Shown: positions 6,436-14,501, numbered from the stretch's first letter. The stretch is 21,423 nucleotides of DNA from Aedoeadaptatus acetigenes (GCF_025566985.1 NZ_JAOQJD010000018.1:1-21423), one strand, 5' to 3'. Notes: a model not told the origin generated them from the letters alone. A program made the numbers and translations.

Positions 6436-7239
6436 TTACAGAGAAATCGTAGCTACCGGTTCCAAACCGTCGACGTCGGCCCCTTCGATTAAGGTCCAGG
6501 TTTTTTCCGTGCCCGTGCTCTTCAACATGGCTTCGTAGTAGAACATAACGACGCCGATGTCCACGTAGCTCTTTTCGCCTTTGCTCTTGTCCAGATAAAG
6601 GTCGATGTTGCCGTCTTCCTTCAAGAGGAAACGCCAGGGTTGGGCATTGACGTGGCTCGGTGCAAAGCGGATGGACGAGAATACGTCAAACAGACCGTAG
6701 TTTTCAAGATCCGTAAGGGATGCAGGGGAACCGATGCGATCTTTGAATACGATCTTGTCCACGCTGAGACGGGGGCTGACCCGATCTTCTTCGAATACGT
6801 CCTGTTTTTCCGCTTTACCGAAGCCGATAATGTAGTCGACAAATTCGCCGCCTTCGCCGAACAGGGATTTCTTTAAGTCCTTGTCCACGTGGGCCGTGGT
6901 AATCCAGCAAGTACCTAAATTCTTTTCGATGAGTTCCGTGTTCAGCATTTCAAGATAGTAGCCCGTGCGAATCAATTCGGCCTTTTCGTGGCTTTTTGCG
7001 CGCAGAGCGATGTAGTAGGGCGCTTCGATCATTACGCCACTGTAACCGGCTTTACCTTTTAATGCTTCGGCAATGGCTTGGCCGTTTTCGTAGAGAGCGA
7101 AGCTCACGCTGCTGGCTTCCGATTGTTTTTCAATTTTTGCCAGAGTGTCTTTCAACCAGTCCATTTCCATGGCCGACAACTTCGCCGGATCAAATTCGCG
7201 CACCGTTCTTCTCTTTTGCAGGAAATTCGTCATTACCAT
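6436..7239 (-). CDS. TM1586-type nitroreductase-family flavoprotein
   Basis: This is a 267-residue protein of the nitroreductase superfamily, in the putative TM nitroreductase group where two half-domains sit in one chain. The N-terminal motif RRTVREFDPAKL is the FMN-phosphate-binding start of the fold. FAPSHVNAQPWRFLL (second half) is the equivalent S-x-x-NxQPW motif, and NLGTCWITT the usual mid-domain segment. It probably binds FMN and uses NAD(P)H, but the substrate cannot be read from sequence. GAGGAGG lies eight bases before the ATG at 7239; an alternative ATG at 7233 is less well placed. The gene starts 18 bases after the PAP2 stop and should share its transcript, which ends at the terminator at 6382-6408. 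Confidence 0.82.
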   Translation of the reverse strand: MVMTNFLQKRRTVREFDPAKLSAMEMDWLKDTLAKIEKQSEASSVSFALYENGQAIAEALKGKAGYSGVMIEAPYYIALRAKSHEKAELIRTGYYLEMLNTELIEKNLGTCWITTAHVDKDLKKSLFGEGGEFVDYIIGFGKAEKQDVFEEDRVSPRLSVDKIVFKDRIGSPASLTDLENYGLFDVFSSIRFAPSHVNAQPWRFLLKEDGNIDLYLDKSKGEKSYVDIGVVMFYYEAMLKSTGTEKTWTLIEGADVDGLEPVATISL

Positions 7240-7257
7240 ATTATCTTCCTCCTCATC

Positions 7258-7797
7258 TTACAACCAGTTCAGCAGGTTGTCGTAAACATACATATGTACC
7301 ACGTAACCGACGATGATGCCGATGATCACACCCGCCAAGACGTCGGTGGGATAGTGTACGGCTAAATAGGTTCTGGATACAGCCGCTAAAAACGCCATCA
7401 CAATAAAAAGCGCAGCCATTTTCGGATAATACAGAGAAAATGTCGTCGCCACCGTAAAGGCCGCAGTGGTATGCCCCGAAGGAAACGAATAATCCCTCAG
7501 GTCGATGCCGTAGGTGTTTAAATTCTTACTCACCCAATAAGGGCGACTCCGGCTGATGATGCGCTTTAAAATCTGCGCGACGATCGTGGAGATCACAAGG
7601 GCCAATACCATTTCCACAGCGGCACTTCCGATCCAACGTTTTCCGATCACCAACATAAAGACCGATAGGATTCCGAGAAACCCCGGGCCCGCTATGTTCG
7701 TATAGTTGTAAAAGAAGAAATCAAAATACTTGTTTTTCAATTTCTTGTTTATACGATCGAGAAAATAATCGTCAAACGCTTTAAACGGATTTTTCAT
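7258..7797 (-). CDS. PAP2-family membrane phosphatase
   Basis: This is an integral membrane phosphatase of about 179 residues for phosphorylated lipids such as phosphatidate or undecaprenyl diphosphate. All three family motifs are present: KRIISRSRPY (K78 to R85-P86), SFPSGHT (106-109 PSGH) and SRTYLAVHYPTDV (S141-R142, H148, D152). Several hydrophobic segments (about 40-55, 60-80, 110-140, 153-170) fit the usual fold. The start is uncertain. ATG at 7797 has an imperfect AGGATGGTG ahead, while ATG at 7806 and 7815 are in frame and possible. The gene heads a two-gene unit with the nitroreductase and is divergent from the helicase. An undecaprenyl-diphosphatase (BcrC-like) role is possible but unproven. 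Confidence 0.85.
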   Translation of the reverse strand: MKNPFKAFDDYFLDRINKKLKNKYFDFFFYNYTNIAGPGFLGILSVFMLVIGKRWIGSAAVEMVLALVISTIVAQILKRIISRSRPYWVSKNLNTYGIDLRDYSFPSGHTTAAFTVATTFSLYYPKMAALFIVMAFLAAVSRTYLAVHYPTDVLAGVIIGIIVGYVVHMYVYDNLLNWL

Positions 7798-7828
7798 CTT
7801 CACCATCCTGTACATACCTACTTCCCCC

Positions 7829-7839
7829 ATTATATACCA
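7829..7839 (-). promoter_or_regulatory. Probable promoter of the PAP2-nitroreductase unit
   Basis: TGGTATATAAT on the minus strand offers either TG-n-TATATA or TATAAT as -10, 22 to 32 bases ahead of the candidate start codons. No convincing -35 is seen. Confidence 0.4.
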
Positions 7840-7876
7840 AGCTTCTCGTCTTGAAAAGGACAATTCCCACAAGTCG

Positions 7877-7885
7877 TGATATACT
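7877..7885 (+). promoter_or_regulatory. Possible extended -10 promoter of the helicase gene
   Basis: TGATATACT (TG, one base, TATACT) lies 15 bases before the ATG at 7901. Transcription would then start almost at the ribosome site (GGAGG at 7891-7895), so the site may be fortuitous. A TTGAAA at 7851-7856 is too far upstream (23 bases) to be its -35. Confidence 0.3.
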
Positions 7886-7900
7886 CTCACGGAGGTGACT

Positions 7901-9763
7901 ATGAAATTAACGGACGAACAATTAAAAGCCATGGGCCACGGCGAGGGCCCCGCCTTGGTTTTGGCCGTACCCGGCAGCGGCAAGACCACCATGTTGTTGA
8001 GCCGAACGAAACGGCTCATGAACGAAGGCGTGGATCGAAAAAAAATTCTTACCATTACTTTTTCAAAGGCCTCGGCCAGGGATCTGGGCCTTCGCTATAA
8101 AAACCTTTTCGCGGAGGGCCCTGCCCCGTCTTTTTCCACGATCCACAGCTTCTGCTACTCCGTCCTGAAAAACGACGAGCGCCGCCGAGGCACGAGCTAC
8201 ACCTTAATCGAATCCAATCGCGCCCTGAGCAAATGGCGCATCGCCACGGATCTTTGGAAAGAGATCATGCACAAAAGCCCCAACGAAGAGCAGGTGGAGA
8301 CCCTCCTTCGGGAGATCAGCTACGTGAAAAACAAAGTCCTGGATCCGAAGGAATACAACAAAGAAGCCGCCACGCCGCTTTTTCTGAAGTTTTATACCGC
8401 CTACGAAGGCCTGAAGCGGGACAGGCAGTGGATCGACTTCGATGATATGATTACCCTGGTGCCGGAGATTTTTAAACAGGACCCGGGGCTTCTTCGGGCC
8501 GTGCGCGCCACCTACGACTACATTCAGGTGGACGAGGGCCAAGACACCTCCAAGGGCCAGCTGGCCATTATCGAAGCCGTCGCAAAACCCAAGAACAATC
8601 TCTTTATCGTCGCCGACGACGATCAGTCCATCTACGGCTTTCGCGGGGCGGATTTTCGCGAGCTCCTTCACCTGAATGAACGCTACGAGAATTTGAGCCT
8701 GTACTATTTGTCCCGAAATTTCCGTTCACAGGAAAAGATCATTTCCCTCTCCTCGGCATTCATCGAGCAAAACAAGGCTCGCTACCAAAAGACACCGGTG
8801 GCGGTGAAAGGCCCGGGGCCGGAGGTGCGCGCCGTGGAGCTCACGAATTTAGACAAGCAATACGCCTTTATCGCCTCGGAAATAGAAAAACACGAGTTGA
8901 AAGACGTGGCCGTCCTCTACCGAAACCACGTCTCTTCCATCGGCCTCGTGGAATTTTTGGAGCGGGAGAACATCGCCTTCGCCGCCAAGGAGCGAAAGAG
9001 CCGCTTTTTCCGCCACTGGGTGCTTCAGGATTTAATGACCATTTACGAGTTCAGTCAAAACCCCGCCGATCTCGCGGCCTTTTCCACATTCTATTACAAG
9101 ATTCGCGGCTATTTGTCGAAGAAAATGATCGAGGCCTTGGAGAAAAAAGGCGTGGGCGGATCGGTCTTCGATGCCCTTTCGGATTTAAAACTTCCCGATT
9201 ACGCGGCCCGGGACGTAAGGGCTCTAAAGCGGGATTTTCAGCACTTAAAAACCTTGGCCCCCGCCGAGGCCTTTCGCTTTATTCAAAAGGACTTGGAATA
9301 CGAACAATACATCGCGAGCCATGCCGCCACCTTCGGCTCCTCGAAGACCACGTCCATGCGCATTCTCTACTACGCCAAGTACATCGCCAAAAACACCGAC
9401 GATTACCACAGCTTCATCGGCCGGCTCAAGACCTTGGACCGGCTCATGCAGGGCTCCCGCGCCGGGGAGAAGGGCCTGGTTTTATCTACCCTTCACGGCG
9501 CCAAAGGGCTGGAGTTTGACGCCGTGTTTATTATGGATTTAAACGCCGACGCCATTCCATCTTTGCCGAAGACGCCGGTGGATCCCGCGGAAGAGATGCG
9601 GCTGTTGGAAGAAGAGCGCCGCCTCTTTTACGTGGGCATGACCCGGGCAAAGGAGCGGCTCTACCTCTTAAGGCCCCGCCACGTGGACCGGGAATCCGTG
9701 CCGCCTTCGGAATTTTTTATCTGGTCGAAAGACGCCATCGTAAGCGCGCGAGGCGAGCATTAG
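7901..9763 (+). CDS. UvrD/Rep/PcrA-family superfamily 1 DNA helicase
   Basis: This is a 620-residue ATP-dependent 3'-5' DNA helicase by family. Motifs in order: Q motif LTDEQLKA (3-10), Walker A AVPGSGKTT (22-30), Ia TFSKASARDL (53-62), TIHSF (80-84), Walker B VDEGQD (210-215), III ADDDQSIYGFRGAD (238-251), IV LSRNFRS, V TLHGAKGLEFDAVF and VI RRLFYVGMTRAKERLYL. Walker B reads DEGQD where PcrA/UvrD usually have DEYQD or DEFQD. At 620 residues it is over 100 shorter than PcrA and ends soon after motif VI, so it lacks the C-terminal extension. It is more likely an accessory paralogue than the essential PcrA. The start is fixed by GGAGG five bases ahead; GTG at 7895 lies inside this site. Confidence 0.9.
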   Translation: MKLTDEQLKAMGHGEGPALVLAVPGSGKTTMLLSRTKRLMNEGVDRKKILTITFSKASARDLGLRYKNLFAEGPAPSFSTIHSFCYSVLKNDERRRGTSYTLIESNRALSKWRIATDLWKEIMHKSPNEEQVETLLREISYVKNKVLDPKEYNKEAATPLFLKFYTAYEGLKRDRQWIDFDDMITLVPEIFKQDPGLLRAVRATYDYIQVDEGQDTSKGQLAIIEAVAKPKNNLFIVADDDQSIYGFRGADFRELLHLNERYENLSLYYLSRNFRSQEKIISLSSAFIEQNKARYQKTPVAVKGPGPEVRAVELTNLDKQYAFIASEIEKHELKDVAVLYRNHVSSIGLVEFLERENIAFAAKERKSRFFRHWVLQDLMTIYEFSQNPADLAAFSTFYYKIRGYLSKKMIEALEKKGVGGSVFDALSDLKLPDYAARDVRALKRDFQHLKTLAPAEAFRFIQKDLEYEQYIASHAATFGSSKTTSMRILYYAKYIAKNTDDYHSFIGRLKTLDRLMQGSRAGEKGLVLSTLHGAKGLEFDAVFIMDLNADAIPSLPKTPVDPAEEMRLLEEERRLFYVGMTRAKERLYLLRPRHVDRESVPPSEFFIWSKDAIVSARGEH

Positions 9764-9796
9764 AAAAGCCCTCTCACAGACGAGAGGGCAATTTTT
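9764..9796. terminator. Bidirectional terminator between helicase and DUF47 genes
   Basis: GCCCTCTC (9768-9775) and GAGAGGGC (9782-9789) form a perfect 8-bp stem with a 6-base loop. It is followed by AATTTTT on the plus strand and a short T4 on the minus strand. It starts one base after the helicase stop and lies 10 bases beyond the convergent DUF47 stop. Confidence 0.85.
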
Positions 9797-9798
9797 AT

Positions 9799-10425
9799 TT
9801 AACCGTTTTTCAACATGGCCGTTTCAAATTCATTGGCACATTCTTCGATGCTGTCCAGGCAATTTTCCATGACCTGCAGCATTTCCTTCCAGATAATCGT
9901 CTTCCTGGGATCGAATTCGCCGGTAAAGTCGAAGAGGGAGCGCATGGAATTTAAGTAAAGGGTGTCCCCTTCCCCTTCCAGGGAATTGATGCGGATGATT
10001 TTTTCCTTCACCTCGTTGGAGCGTTTGAAATTGCTGAATTCCAACACCACTTCCTCGAGCATGGCCGTGCTTTCGACGATAAGATCCACAAATTCCAAGG
10101 TCTCGGGAATGAGTTCGCGCACCCGGTACATATACAGGCCCAGCAAAATTTCCTCGATGGAATCCACCACCGTGTCCAGCTTGTCCGTGATCTCGATAAT
10201 GTCTTCCCGCTCGATGGGCGGCAAAAACTCCACGGCCAGGCGATTCATAATGTCGTGCATGATCTGATCGCAGTCGTTTTCGATGCGCTTCATGGCGTCG
10301 GTCGCCTCTCGCAGTTTCGCCGCGTCGTAGGCGCCCAAGGTGGTCTGCAAAAGATCCGCCGCCAGCGATGCCTTTTGAGCCATGTCGCTGAATTTTCGGA
10401 AGTAATCGAACTTTCTTTCTTTCAT
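9799..10425 (-). CDS. DUF47/PhoU-like PiT accessory protein
   Basis: This is a 208-residue, all-helical, cytoplasmic protein of the DUF47 (TIGR00153, YkaA-like) family, which resembles PhoU and is commonly encoded beside low-affinity phosphate transporters. Acidic PhoU-like signatures are visible in helices such as MKRIENDCDQIMHDIMNRL and ITDKLDTVVDSIEEILL. No signal peptide or membrane span is seen. The start at 10425 follows AGGAG five bases upstream; a longer frame reaching 10536 would run into the pit gene. It begins eight bases after the pit stop and so is its direct cotranscribed partner, expected to modulate phosphate uptake. It is the last gene of the four-gene operon. Confidence 0.88.
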   Translation of the reverse strand: MKERKFDYFRKFSDMAQKASLAADLLQTTLGAYDAAKLREATDAMKRIENDCDQIMHDIMNRLAVEFLPPIEREDIIEITDKLDTVVDSIEEILLGLYMYRVRELIPETLEFVDLIVESTAMLEEVVLEFSNFKRSNEVKEKIIRINSLEGEGDTLYLNSMRSLFDFTGEFDPRKTIIWKEMLQVMENCLDSIEECANEFETAMLKNG

Positions 10426-10433
10426 AACTTCTC

Positions 10434-11486
10434 CTAAATCAGATGAATAAGCAAATAGGTGACGATAAATCCGATCAACCCGCAACCGGGAAAGGTCAAT
10501 ATCCACGCCAGGCCCATTTCGCTTACCACGGACCAATTCACGTTTTTAATGTGCTTCGATGCCCCCACGCCCATAATGGCCGTGGTCTTTGTGTGGGTGG
10601 TGGATACGGGAAAGCCGGCCACGGACGCCACGAGCAAGCTCACGACGGCGCCGATATCGGCAGCGAAGCCTTCGTAGGTTTCAAGCTTCACCATATTCAT
10701 GCCCACGGATTTAATGATTCTCAGGCCCCCTAAGCTCGTTCCCAGGCCGATAACCAGAGAAATTAAAATCATGAGCCAGGAGGGAATCACAAAATGCCCC
10801 ACACCGCCGGTACCGGCAGCCAGGCTGAAGGCCAGCATAAAAACGCCCATAAACTTTTGCCCGTCTTGGGCGCCGTGCATAAAGGCCATGGCCGCAGCCG
10901 AAACGATCTGCCCGTTTTTGAAAAAGGTCTTGGTACTGCGCCGGTCGGAGCCGGCCAAGAGCCGCTTAATAATCTCCACCACCACATAGCCCATGAGAAA
11001 ACCCACCACAGTGGAAAGGACGAGGCCGTAAATGTTTTTCATCCACTCCGCTCCGTTGATCCCGGCGAGGCCTCCGTGCAGGGCGATGGCCGAACCCGAA
11101 AGCCCGGCGATCAGGGCGTGGGATTCCGACGTGGGAATCCCGAAATACCACGCCGCCGTGGCCCATATGACAATGCTCACCTGAGCCGAGGCCAGGGCGA
11201 TTAAGGCTTCGTTGGTATTGCCGTTAAAGTCCACCATATTGTAAATCGTCTCCGCCACATTGGCGTTTAGGGCCGTCATAATAAAGACCCCGAGAAAATT
11301 AAAGAGCGTCGCCAGATAAATGGCTTTTTGCGGCTCGATGCTCCGCGTGGAGACGGCGGTAGCGATGGCATTGGGCGCATCGGTCCAGCCGTTGACGAAA
11401 ACCACCGCCAAAACCAGCAGGGTCGTAAGAAAAATGGCGGGGTTTTGAGTCATCATGGAGACAAATTCTTGTATCGTAACAGTCAT
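10434..11486 (-). CDS. pit: PiT-family inorganic phosphate transporter
   Basis: This is a 350-residue polytopic membrane transporter for inorganic phosphate, cation-coupled by family (PHO4/PiT). The duplicated family signature is seen at GWTDAPNAIATAV (33-45, where most members have GxND) and FMHGAQDGQKFMG (202-214). IPTSESHALIAGLSGSA (117-133) and its repeat FPVSTTHTKTTAIMGVG (292-308) form the substrate pathway halves. About ten hydrophobic segments are visible. The ATG at 11486 follows AAGGGA, 14 bases after the UPF0210 stop. Sulfate permeases of the same superfamily cannot be excluded from sequence alone, but the DUF47 partner favours phosphate. Confidence 0.9.
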   Translation of the reverse strand: MTVTIQEFVSMMTQNPAIFLTTLLVLAVVFVNGWTDAPNAIATAVSTRSIEPQKAIYLATLFNFLGVFIMTALNANVAETIYNMVDFNGNTNEALIALASAQVSIVIWATAAWYFGIPTSESHALIAGLSGSAIALHGGLAGINGAEWMKNIYGLVLSTVVGFLMGYVVVEIIKRLLAGSDRRSTKTFFKNGQIVSAAAMAFMHGAQDGQKFMGVFMLAFSLAAGTGGVGHFVIPSWLMILISLVIGLGTSLGGLRIIKSVGMNMVKLETYEGFAADIGAVVSLLVASVAGFPVSTTHTKTTAIMGVGASKHIKNVNWSVVSEMGLAWILTFPGCGLIGFIVTYLLIHLI

Positions 11487-11500
11487 TTGGTCCCTTCGAT

Positions 11501-12856
11501 TTAATTCTTAAAGCTGTGAATGGGCGCTGGAATAAAGCCACCTCGCACGGCGAAGGCCGCACAGTCGTTTTTGTGCACAGGAAGAATGGGCGCTTCCCCT
11601 AAAAGGCCGCCGAAAGTGGCGTTGTCGCCCACATCTTTTCCGTAAACGGGAATCAGGCGCACCGCCGTGGTCTTGTGGTTAATAATGCCGATCATGGACT
11701 CGTCGGCGATCATGGCCGATAACGTTTCAGCCGGCGTGTCCCCGGGAATGGCGATCATGTCCAACCCTACGGAGCAGACGCAGGTCATGGCTTCCAATTT
11801 GTCGAAAGCCAAGGCCCCCGATGCGGCGGCGGAAATCATGCCCTCATCTTCCGATACGGGAATAAAAGCGCCGCTTAAGCCGCCCACGTGAGCGGAAGCA
11901 TTGATACCGCCTTTTTTCACCGCGTCGTTTAACATGGCCAAAGCCGCCGTCGTGCCGTGGCCGCCCACGGTGCCCACGCCGATTTCTTCTAAAATCCGCG
12001 CCACACTGTCGCCCACCGCCGGCGTCGGCGCGAGAGACAGATCGATGGAGCCGAAGGGCGTGTCCAAACGCTTGGCGATTTCCTTGCCCACCAATTCACC
12101 CATGCGGGTAATCTTAAAGGTCATTTCGCTGATGCACTGAGCCACTTCATCGAAAGGCGCGCCGCGGAATTTTTCCAGGGCCGTCTTGACTACGCCGGGA
12201 CCGGAAATGCCCACGTGAAGCACGTGATCCCCCAGGCCCGTGCCGTGGAAGGCGCCGGCCATAAAGGGATTGTCTTCCACGGCATTGGCGAAGACCACAA
12301 GCTTCGCGCAGCCGATGGAATCCGCATCGCGACTTAAATAGGCCGCATCCTTAATGACCTTGCCCATCATGGCCACGGCATCCATATTAAGGCCCGACTT
12401 CGACGAGCCCACATTCACCGAGGAGCACACCTTTTCCGTCGTGGCCAACGCTTCGGGAATGGCCTCGATTAACGCCCGTTCGCTTTCGGTCATGCCGCTG
12501 TGAACCAAAGCGGAGAAGCCGCCGATAAAGTCCACGCCGATTTTAATGGCCGCATCGTCCATGGCTTTGGCGAGCTTGATGAAATCCTCTTTCGTGCCGC
12601 GAGGCAAAATCAAAGAAGCCGGCGTCACGGAAATGCGCTTATTGACCACGCTCACCCCATATTTCGCGCCGACGGCATTGGCTTCATCCACCAAGTCGGC
12701 ACCTAAAGTAGTGATCTTGTCGTAAACACGCTGACATACCACGTCCACGTCGTCGGAGATGCAATCCATAAGGGAAATCCCCAAGGTCGCCGTTCGTATA
12801 TCTAAATTCTCATGCTCCAGCATGTGAATTGTTTCGAGAATCGAAGAATTATCCAA
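11501..12856 (-). CDS. UPF0210 (PFL/DUF711) family protein
   Basis: This is a 451-residue protein of the UPF0210 family, which is related to the glycyl-radical/PFL-like fold but has no assigned reaction. Conserved stretches include ENLDIRTATLGISLMDC near the N-terminus, SSVNVGSSKSGLNMDAVAMM, GVGTVGGHGTTAALAMLNDA and CVCSVGLDMIAIPGDT. The start is taken as TTG at 12856: the N-terminus MDNSSILETIHMLEHENLDI then matches the usual length of the family, and AAGGAC lies upstream. It follows the ACT-domain gene by 14 bases. This pair is widely conserved, and the ACT protein is presumed to be its regulatory subunit. Unusually, it is continued by a phosphate transporter. Function unknown. Confidence 0.88.
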   Translation of the reverse strand: MDNSSILETIHMLEHENLDIRTATLGISLMDCISDDVDVVCQRVYDKITTLGADLVDEANAVGAKYGVSVVNKRISVTPASLILPRGTKEDFIKLAKAMDDAAIKIGVDFIGGFSALVHSGMTESERALIEAIPEALATTEKVCSSVNVGSSKSGLNMDAVAMMGKVIKDAAYLSRDADSIGCAKLVVFANAVEDNPFMAGAFHGTGLGDHVLHVGISGPGVVKTALEKFRGAPFDEVAQCISEMTFKITRMGELVGKEIAKRLDTPFGSIDLSLAPTPAVGDSVARILEEIGVGTVGGHGTTAALAMLNDAVKKGGINASAHVGGLSGAFIPVSEDEGMISAAASGALAFDKLEAMTCVCSVGLDMIAIPGDTPAETLSAMIADESMIGIINHKTTAVRLIPVYGKDVGDNATFGGLLGEAPILPVHKNDCAAFAVRGGFIPAPIHSFKN

Positions 12857-12870
12857 AAGAGACGTCCTTT

Positions 12871-13140
12871 CTAAATATGGTGCATGCGGCTAAAAAGCGC
12901 CTCGTGCTGCATACGAATGTCCAAACCCATGGATTTGCCCAGGGCTTCGTAATCGCCGACCACGCTTTCCAGGGCAAAATTTTCATCGGCATGTTCCACC
13001 ACGAGAATCATGGTGAAATAAGAACTGACGATGGTTTGACTAATGTCCAAAATATTAAAACCGTGTTCCGCCAAAAGCGTCGTAACGCGGGATACAATCC
13101 CTACCTGATCCTTACCTAAAACACTGACAACAGCTTTCAT
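12871..13140 (-). CDS. ACT-domain protein, UPF0237 family
   Basis: This is an 89-residue single ACT domain, the normal size for UPF0237. The beta-alpha-beta pattern is seen in MKAVVSVLGKDQVGIVSRVT, then LLAEHGFNILDISQTIV and YFTMILVVEH. The DQVGIV turn is where ACT domains bind small ligands, usually amino acids. It has no catalytic domain, so it presumably senses a ligand and regulates the adjacent UPF0210 protein. The start at 13140 is supported by AGGAGG six bases ahead; an in-frame ATG at 13167 lies at the -10 box and is rejected. It is the first gene of the ACT-UPF0210-pit-DUF47 operon. Confidence 0.88.
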   Translation of the reverse strand: MKAVVSVLGKDQVGIVSRVTTLLAEHGFNILDISQTIVSSYFTMILVVEHADENFALESVVGDYEALGKSMGLDIRMQHEALFSRMHHI

Positions 13141-13165
13141 CCAATCCCTCCTTTGTAATGAGACC

Positions 13166-13174
13166 ATTATAACA
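13166..13174 (-). promoter_or_regulatory. Extended -10 promoter of the ACT-UPF0210-pit-DUF47 operon
   Basis: TGTTATAAT (TG, one base, TATAAT) on the minus strand lies 25 bases before the ATG, with the ribosome site between. No clear -35 is seen. I see no PhoB-type phosphate box. Confidence 0.5.
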
Positions 13175-13209
13175 TAGACAATGACCCATGGTTTAGGGGA
13201 TTTCTGCGC

Positions 13210-13236
13210 AAAAAAAGCCGCGGACCATGCCGCAGC
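13210..13236 (-). terminator. Rho-independent terminator after the old yellow enzyme gene
   Basis: A 7-bp GC-rich stem (13230-13236 with 13217-13223, one G-U pair), a 6-base loop and seven T on the minus strand, starting 5 bases after the stop codon. Confidence 0.8.
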
Positions 13237-13241
13237 TTCTC

Positions 13242-14201
13242 TTAGAGCTTATCCGTCTCCCAATTCGGGTCTTTTAAAAAGGCGCGGCCGATTCCGAAAA
13301 GATCCGCCGCATCTTCTGCCAGTAATTTTTCCGCTTCGTCGTAGGTGGTAATGCCGCCGGTTAAAAGCACCGGGGCCGTGGTTTCTTTTTTCACGGCGCG
13401 GCTCAGATCTTGAAACCAGCCGGCTTCCTTGTGGCCGGGGCGATTGTAGCCGGTCATGCCGCCGGTCATATCTAAAAAGGCGGCGCCTGCGGTATCAAAA
13501 GCTTTTGCGGCGCGGACGCCTTCATCCACGGTGGTGCCCCCCTCGATGGTTTCGATGCCGCCGATGCGCACGGCCAGGGGGAAGTCGCCCAAGGCTTCCT
13601 TCATGGCCCGAAAGACTTCCAGAGGGTATTTCACCCGGTCTTCGCCGTAGTCGTCGTCGCGAAAGTTGGTCAGGGGCGAAAGGAATTGGTTCAGCAGATA
13701 GCCGTGGGCCACGTGAAGTTCCGCGCCGTCGTAGCCCGCTTTCTTCGCCCGCAGAGCCGCCGCGACGAAATCCGCTTTCACCCGCGCCATGTCCTCGAGG
13801 CTCATGGCACAACACATTTTGTCCCAGGGACGTACCGAGGGCCCCATGGGGTCCGTGCCGATAATGTCTGCACGCGTCTTGATGCCGGCGTGGTTTAATT
13901 GCAAAAACACGGCGGCGTCGGGGCGCACACTTTTTATAGCCGCCACAAGTTTTCTGTGCCCGGCGATTTTTTCGTCGTCGGCCAGACTCATTTGCTTCAG
14001 GCTCGCTTTTCCGTCTTCGGAGACGTAGCTGTGTTCGATGATGAAGAGATCGAATTGTTTATTCGCCGCCATTTTTTTGTAATAGGCCAGGGTCTTTTCG
14101 CTGATCTCTCCTCCGACCGAGGCCTCCGTCACCATGGGCGGCATGACCAATCGACTGTGAATGTCCACGCCCACGTGAACTGTTTCGTGAATTTTTCTCA
14201 T
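13242..14201 (-). CDS. Old yellow enzyme-family NADH:flavin oxidoreductase
   Basis: This is a 319-residue FMN-dependent TIM-barrel reductase. Family marks are SRLVMPPMVTEAS (16-28), QLNHAG (101-106), GYDGAELHVAHGYLLNQFLS (156-175, with the H163/H166 substrate pair), NFRDDDYG (179-186) and LLTGGIT near the FMN phosphate. It consists of the barrel only. The C-terminal iron-sulfur/FAD module of the 2,4-dienoyl-CoA reductase and trimethylamine dehydrogenase subgroup is absent, so electrons must come directly from NAD(P)H or a partner. The substrate is unknown. GGGAGGAG precedes the ATG. It lies behind the rubredoxin gene in the same orientation, with a terminator hairpin in the 40-base gap. Confidence 0.88.
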   Translation of the reverse strand: MRKIHETVHVGVDIHSRLVMPPMVTEASVGGEISEKTLAYYKKMAANKQFDLFIIEHSYVSEDGKASLKQMSLADDEKIAGHRKLVAAIKSVRPDAAVFLQLNHAGIKTRADIIGTDPMGPSVRPWDKMCCAMSLEDMARVKADFVAAALRAKKAGYDGAELHVAHGYLLNQFLSPLTNFRDDDYGEDRVKYPLEVFRAMKEALGDFPLAVRIGGIETIEGGTTVDEGVRAAKAFDTAGAAFLDMTGGMTGYNRPGHKEAGWFQDLSRAVKKETTAPVLLTGGITTYDEAEKLLAEDAADLFGIGRAFLKDPNWETDKL

Positions 14202-14218
14202 TGCTCCTCCCGCTTATG

Positions 14219-14240
14219 AAAAAAGCACTCTTTCGAGCGC
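14219..14240 (-). terminator. Terminator hairpin between rubredoxin and old yellow enzyme genes
   Basis: GCGCTC and GAGTGC pair over 6 bp (one G-U) around a GAAA tetraloop, followed by six T on the minus strand. It begins one base after the rubredoxin stop. The stem is short, so read-through into the next gene is plausible. Confidence 0.7.
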
Positions 14241-14241
14241 C

Positions 14242-14421
14242 TTAATCTTCTTCGACTTTTACAAACATCCACTTGCTGGTGCCGCAACGAGGGCAAGTCC
14301 AGTCGTCGGGCAATTCGGAAAAGGGGATGCCCGGTTCGATTCCGTATTCCGGTACACCTTTCGCCGGATCGTACACAAAGCCGCAGGGTTTGCAGCGGTA
14401 TTTACTCATATCTTTTTCCAT
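14242..14421 (-). CDS. Rubredoxin
   Basis: This is a 59-residue one-iron electron carrier. The two knuckles that hold the Fe(Cys)4 site are present: YRCKPCGFVYDP (C10, C13) and WTCPRCGTSKWMF (C43, C46). The family core PGIPFSELPDDW lies between them. Length and spacing are typical. AGGAGG sits four to five bases before the ATG at 14421. It lies 80 bases downstream of the rhodanese gene and upstream of the old yellow enzyme. It could pass electrons to a partner flavoprotein or take part in oxygen/peroxide reduction; the actual partner is unknown. Confidence 0.93.
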   Translation of the reverse strand: MEKDMSKYRCKPCGFVYDPAKGVPEYGIEPGIPFSELPDDWTCPRCGTSKWMFVKVEED

Positions 14422-14501
14422 AACTTCCTCCTATTCTGTTTCCCTTATACCCGCTTTTACACGCTTCAAAAATTTTTTTCAAATTTCCCCGACGCGTCGC
14501 C

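Noticed and set aside
7895..7897. GTG start of the helicase gene
   Set aside because: It overlaps the GGAGG ribosome site itself; the ATG at 7901 is correctly spaced.
13141..13167. Upstream ATG for the ACT-domain gene at 13167
   Set aside because: It lies in the -10 region of the promoter, and AGGAGG directs initiation to 13140.
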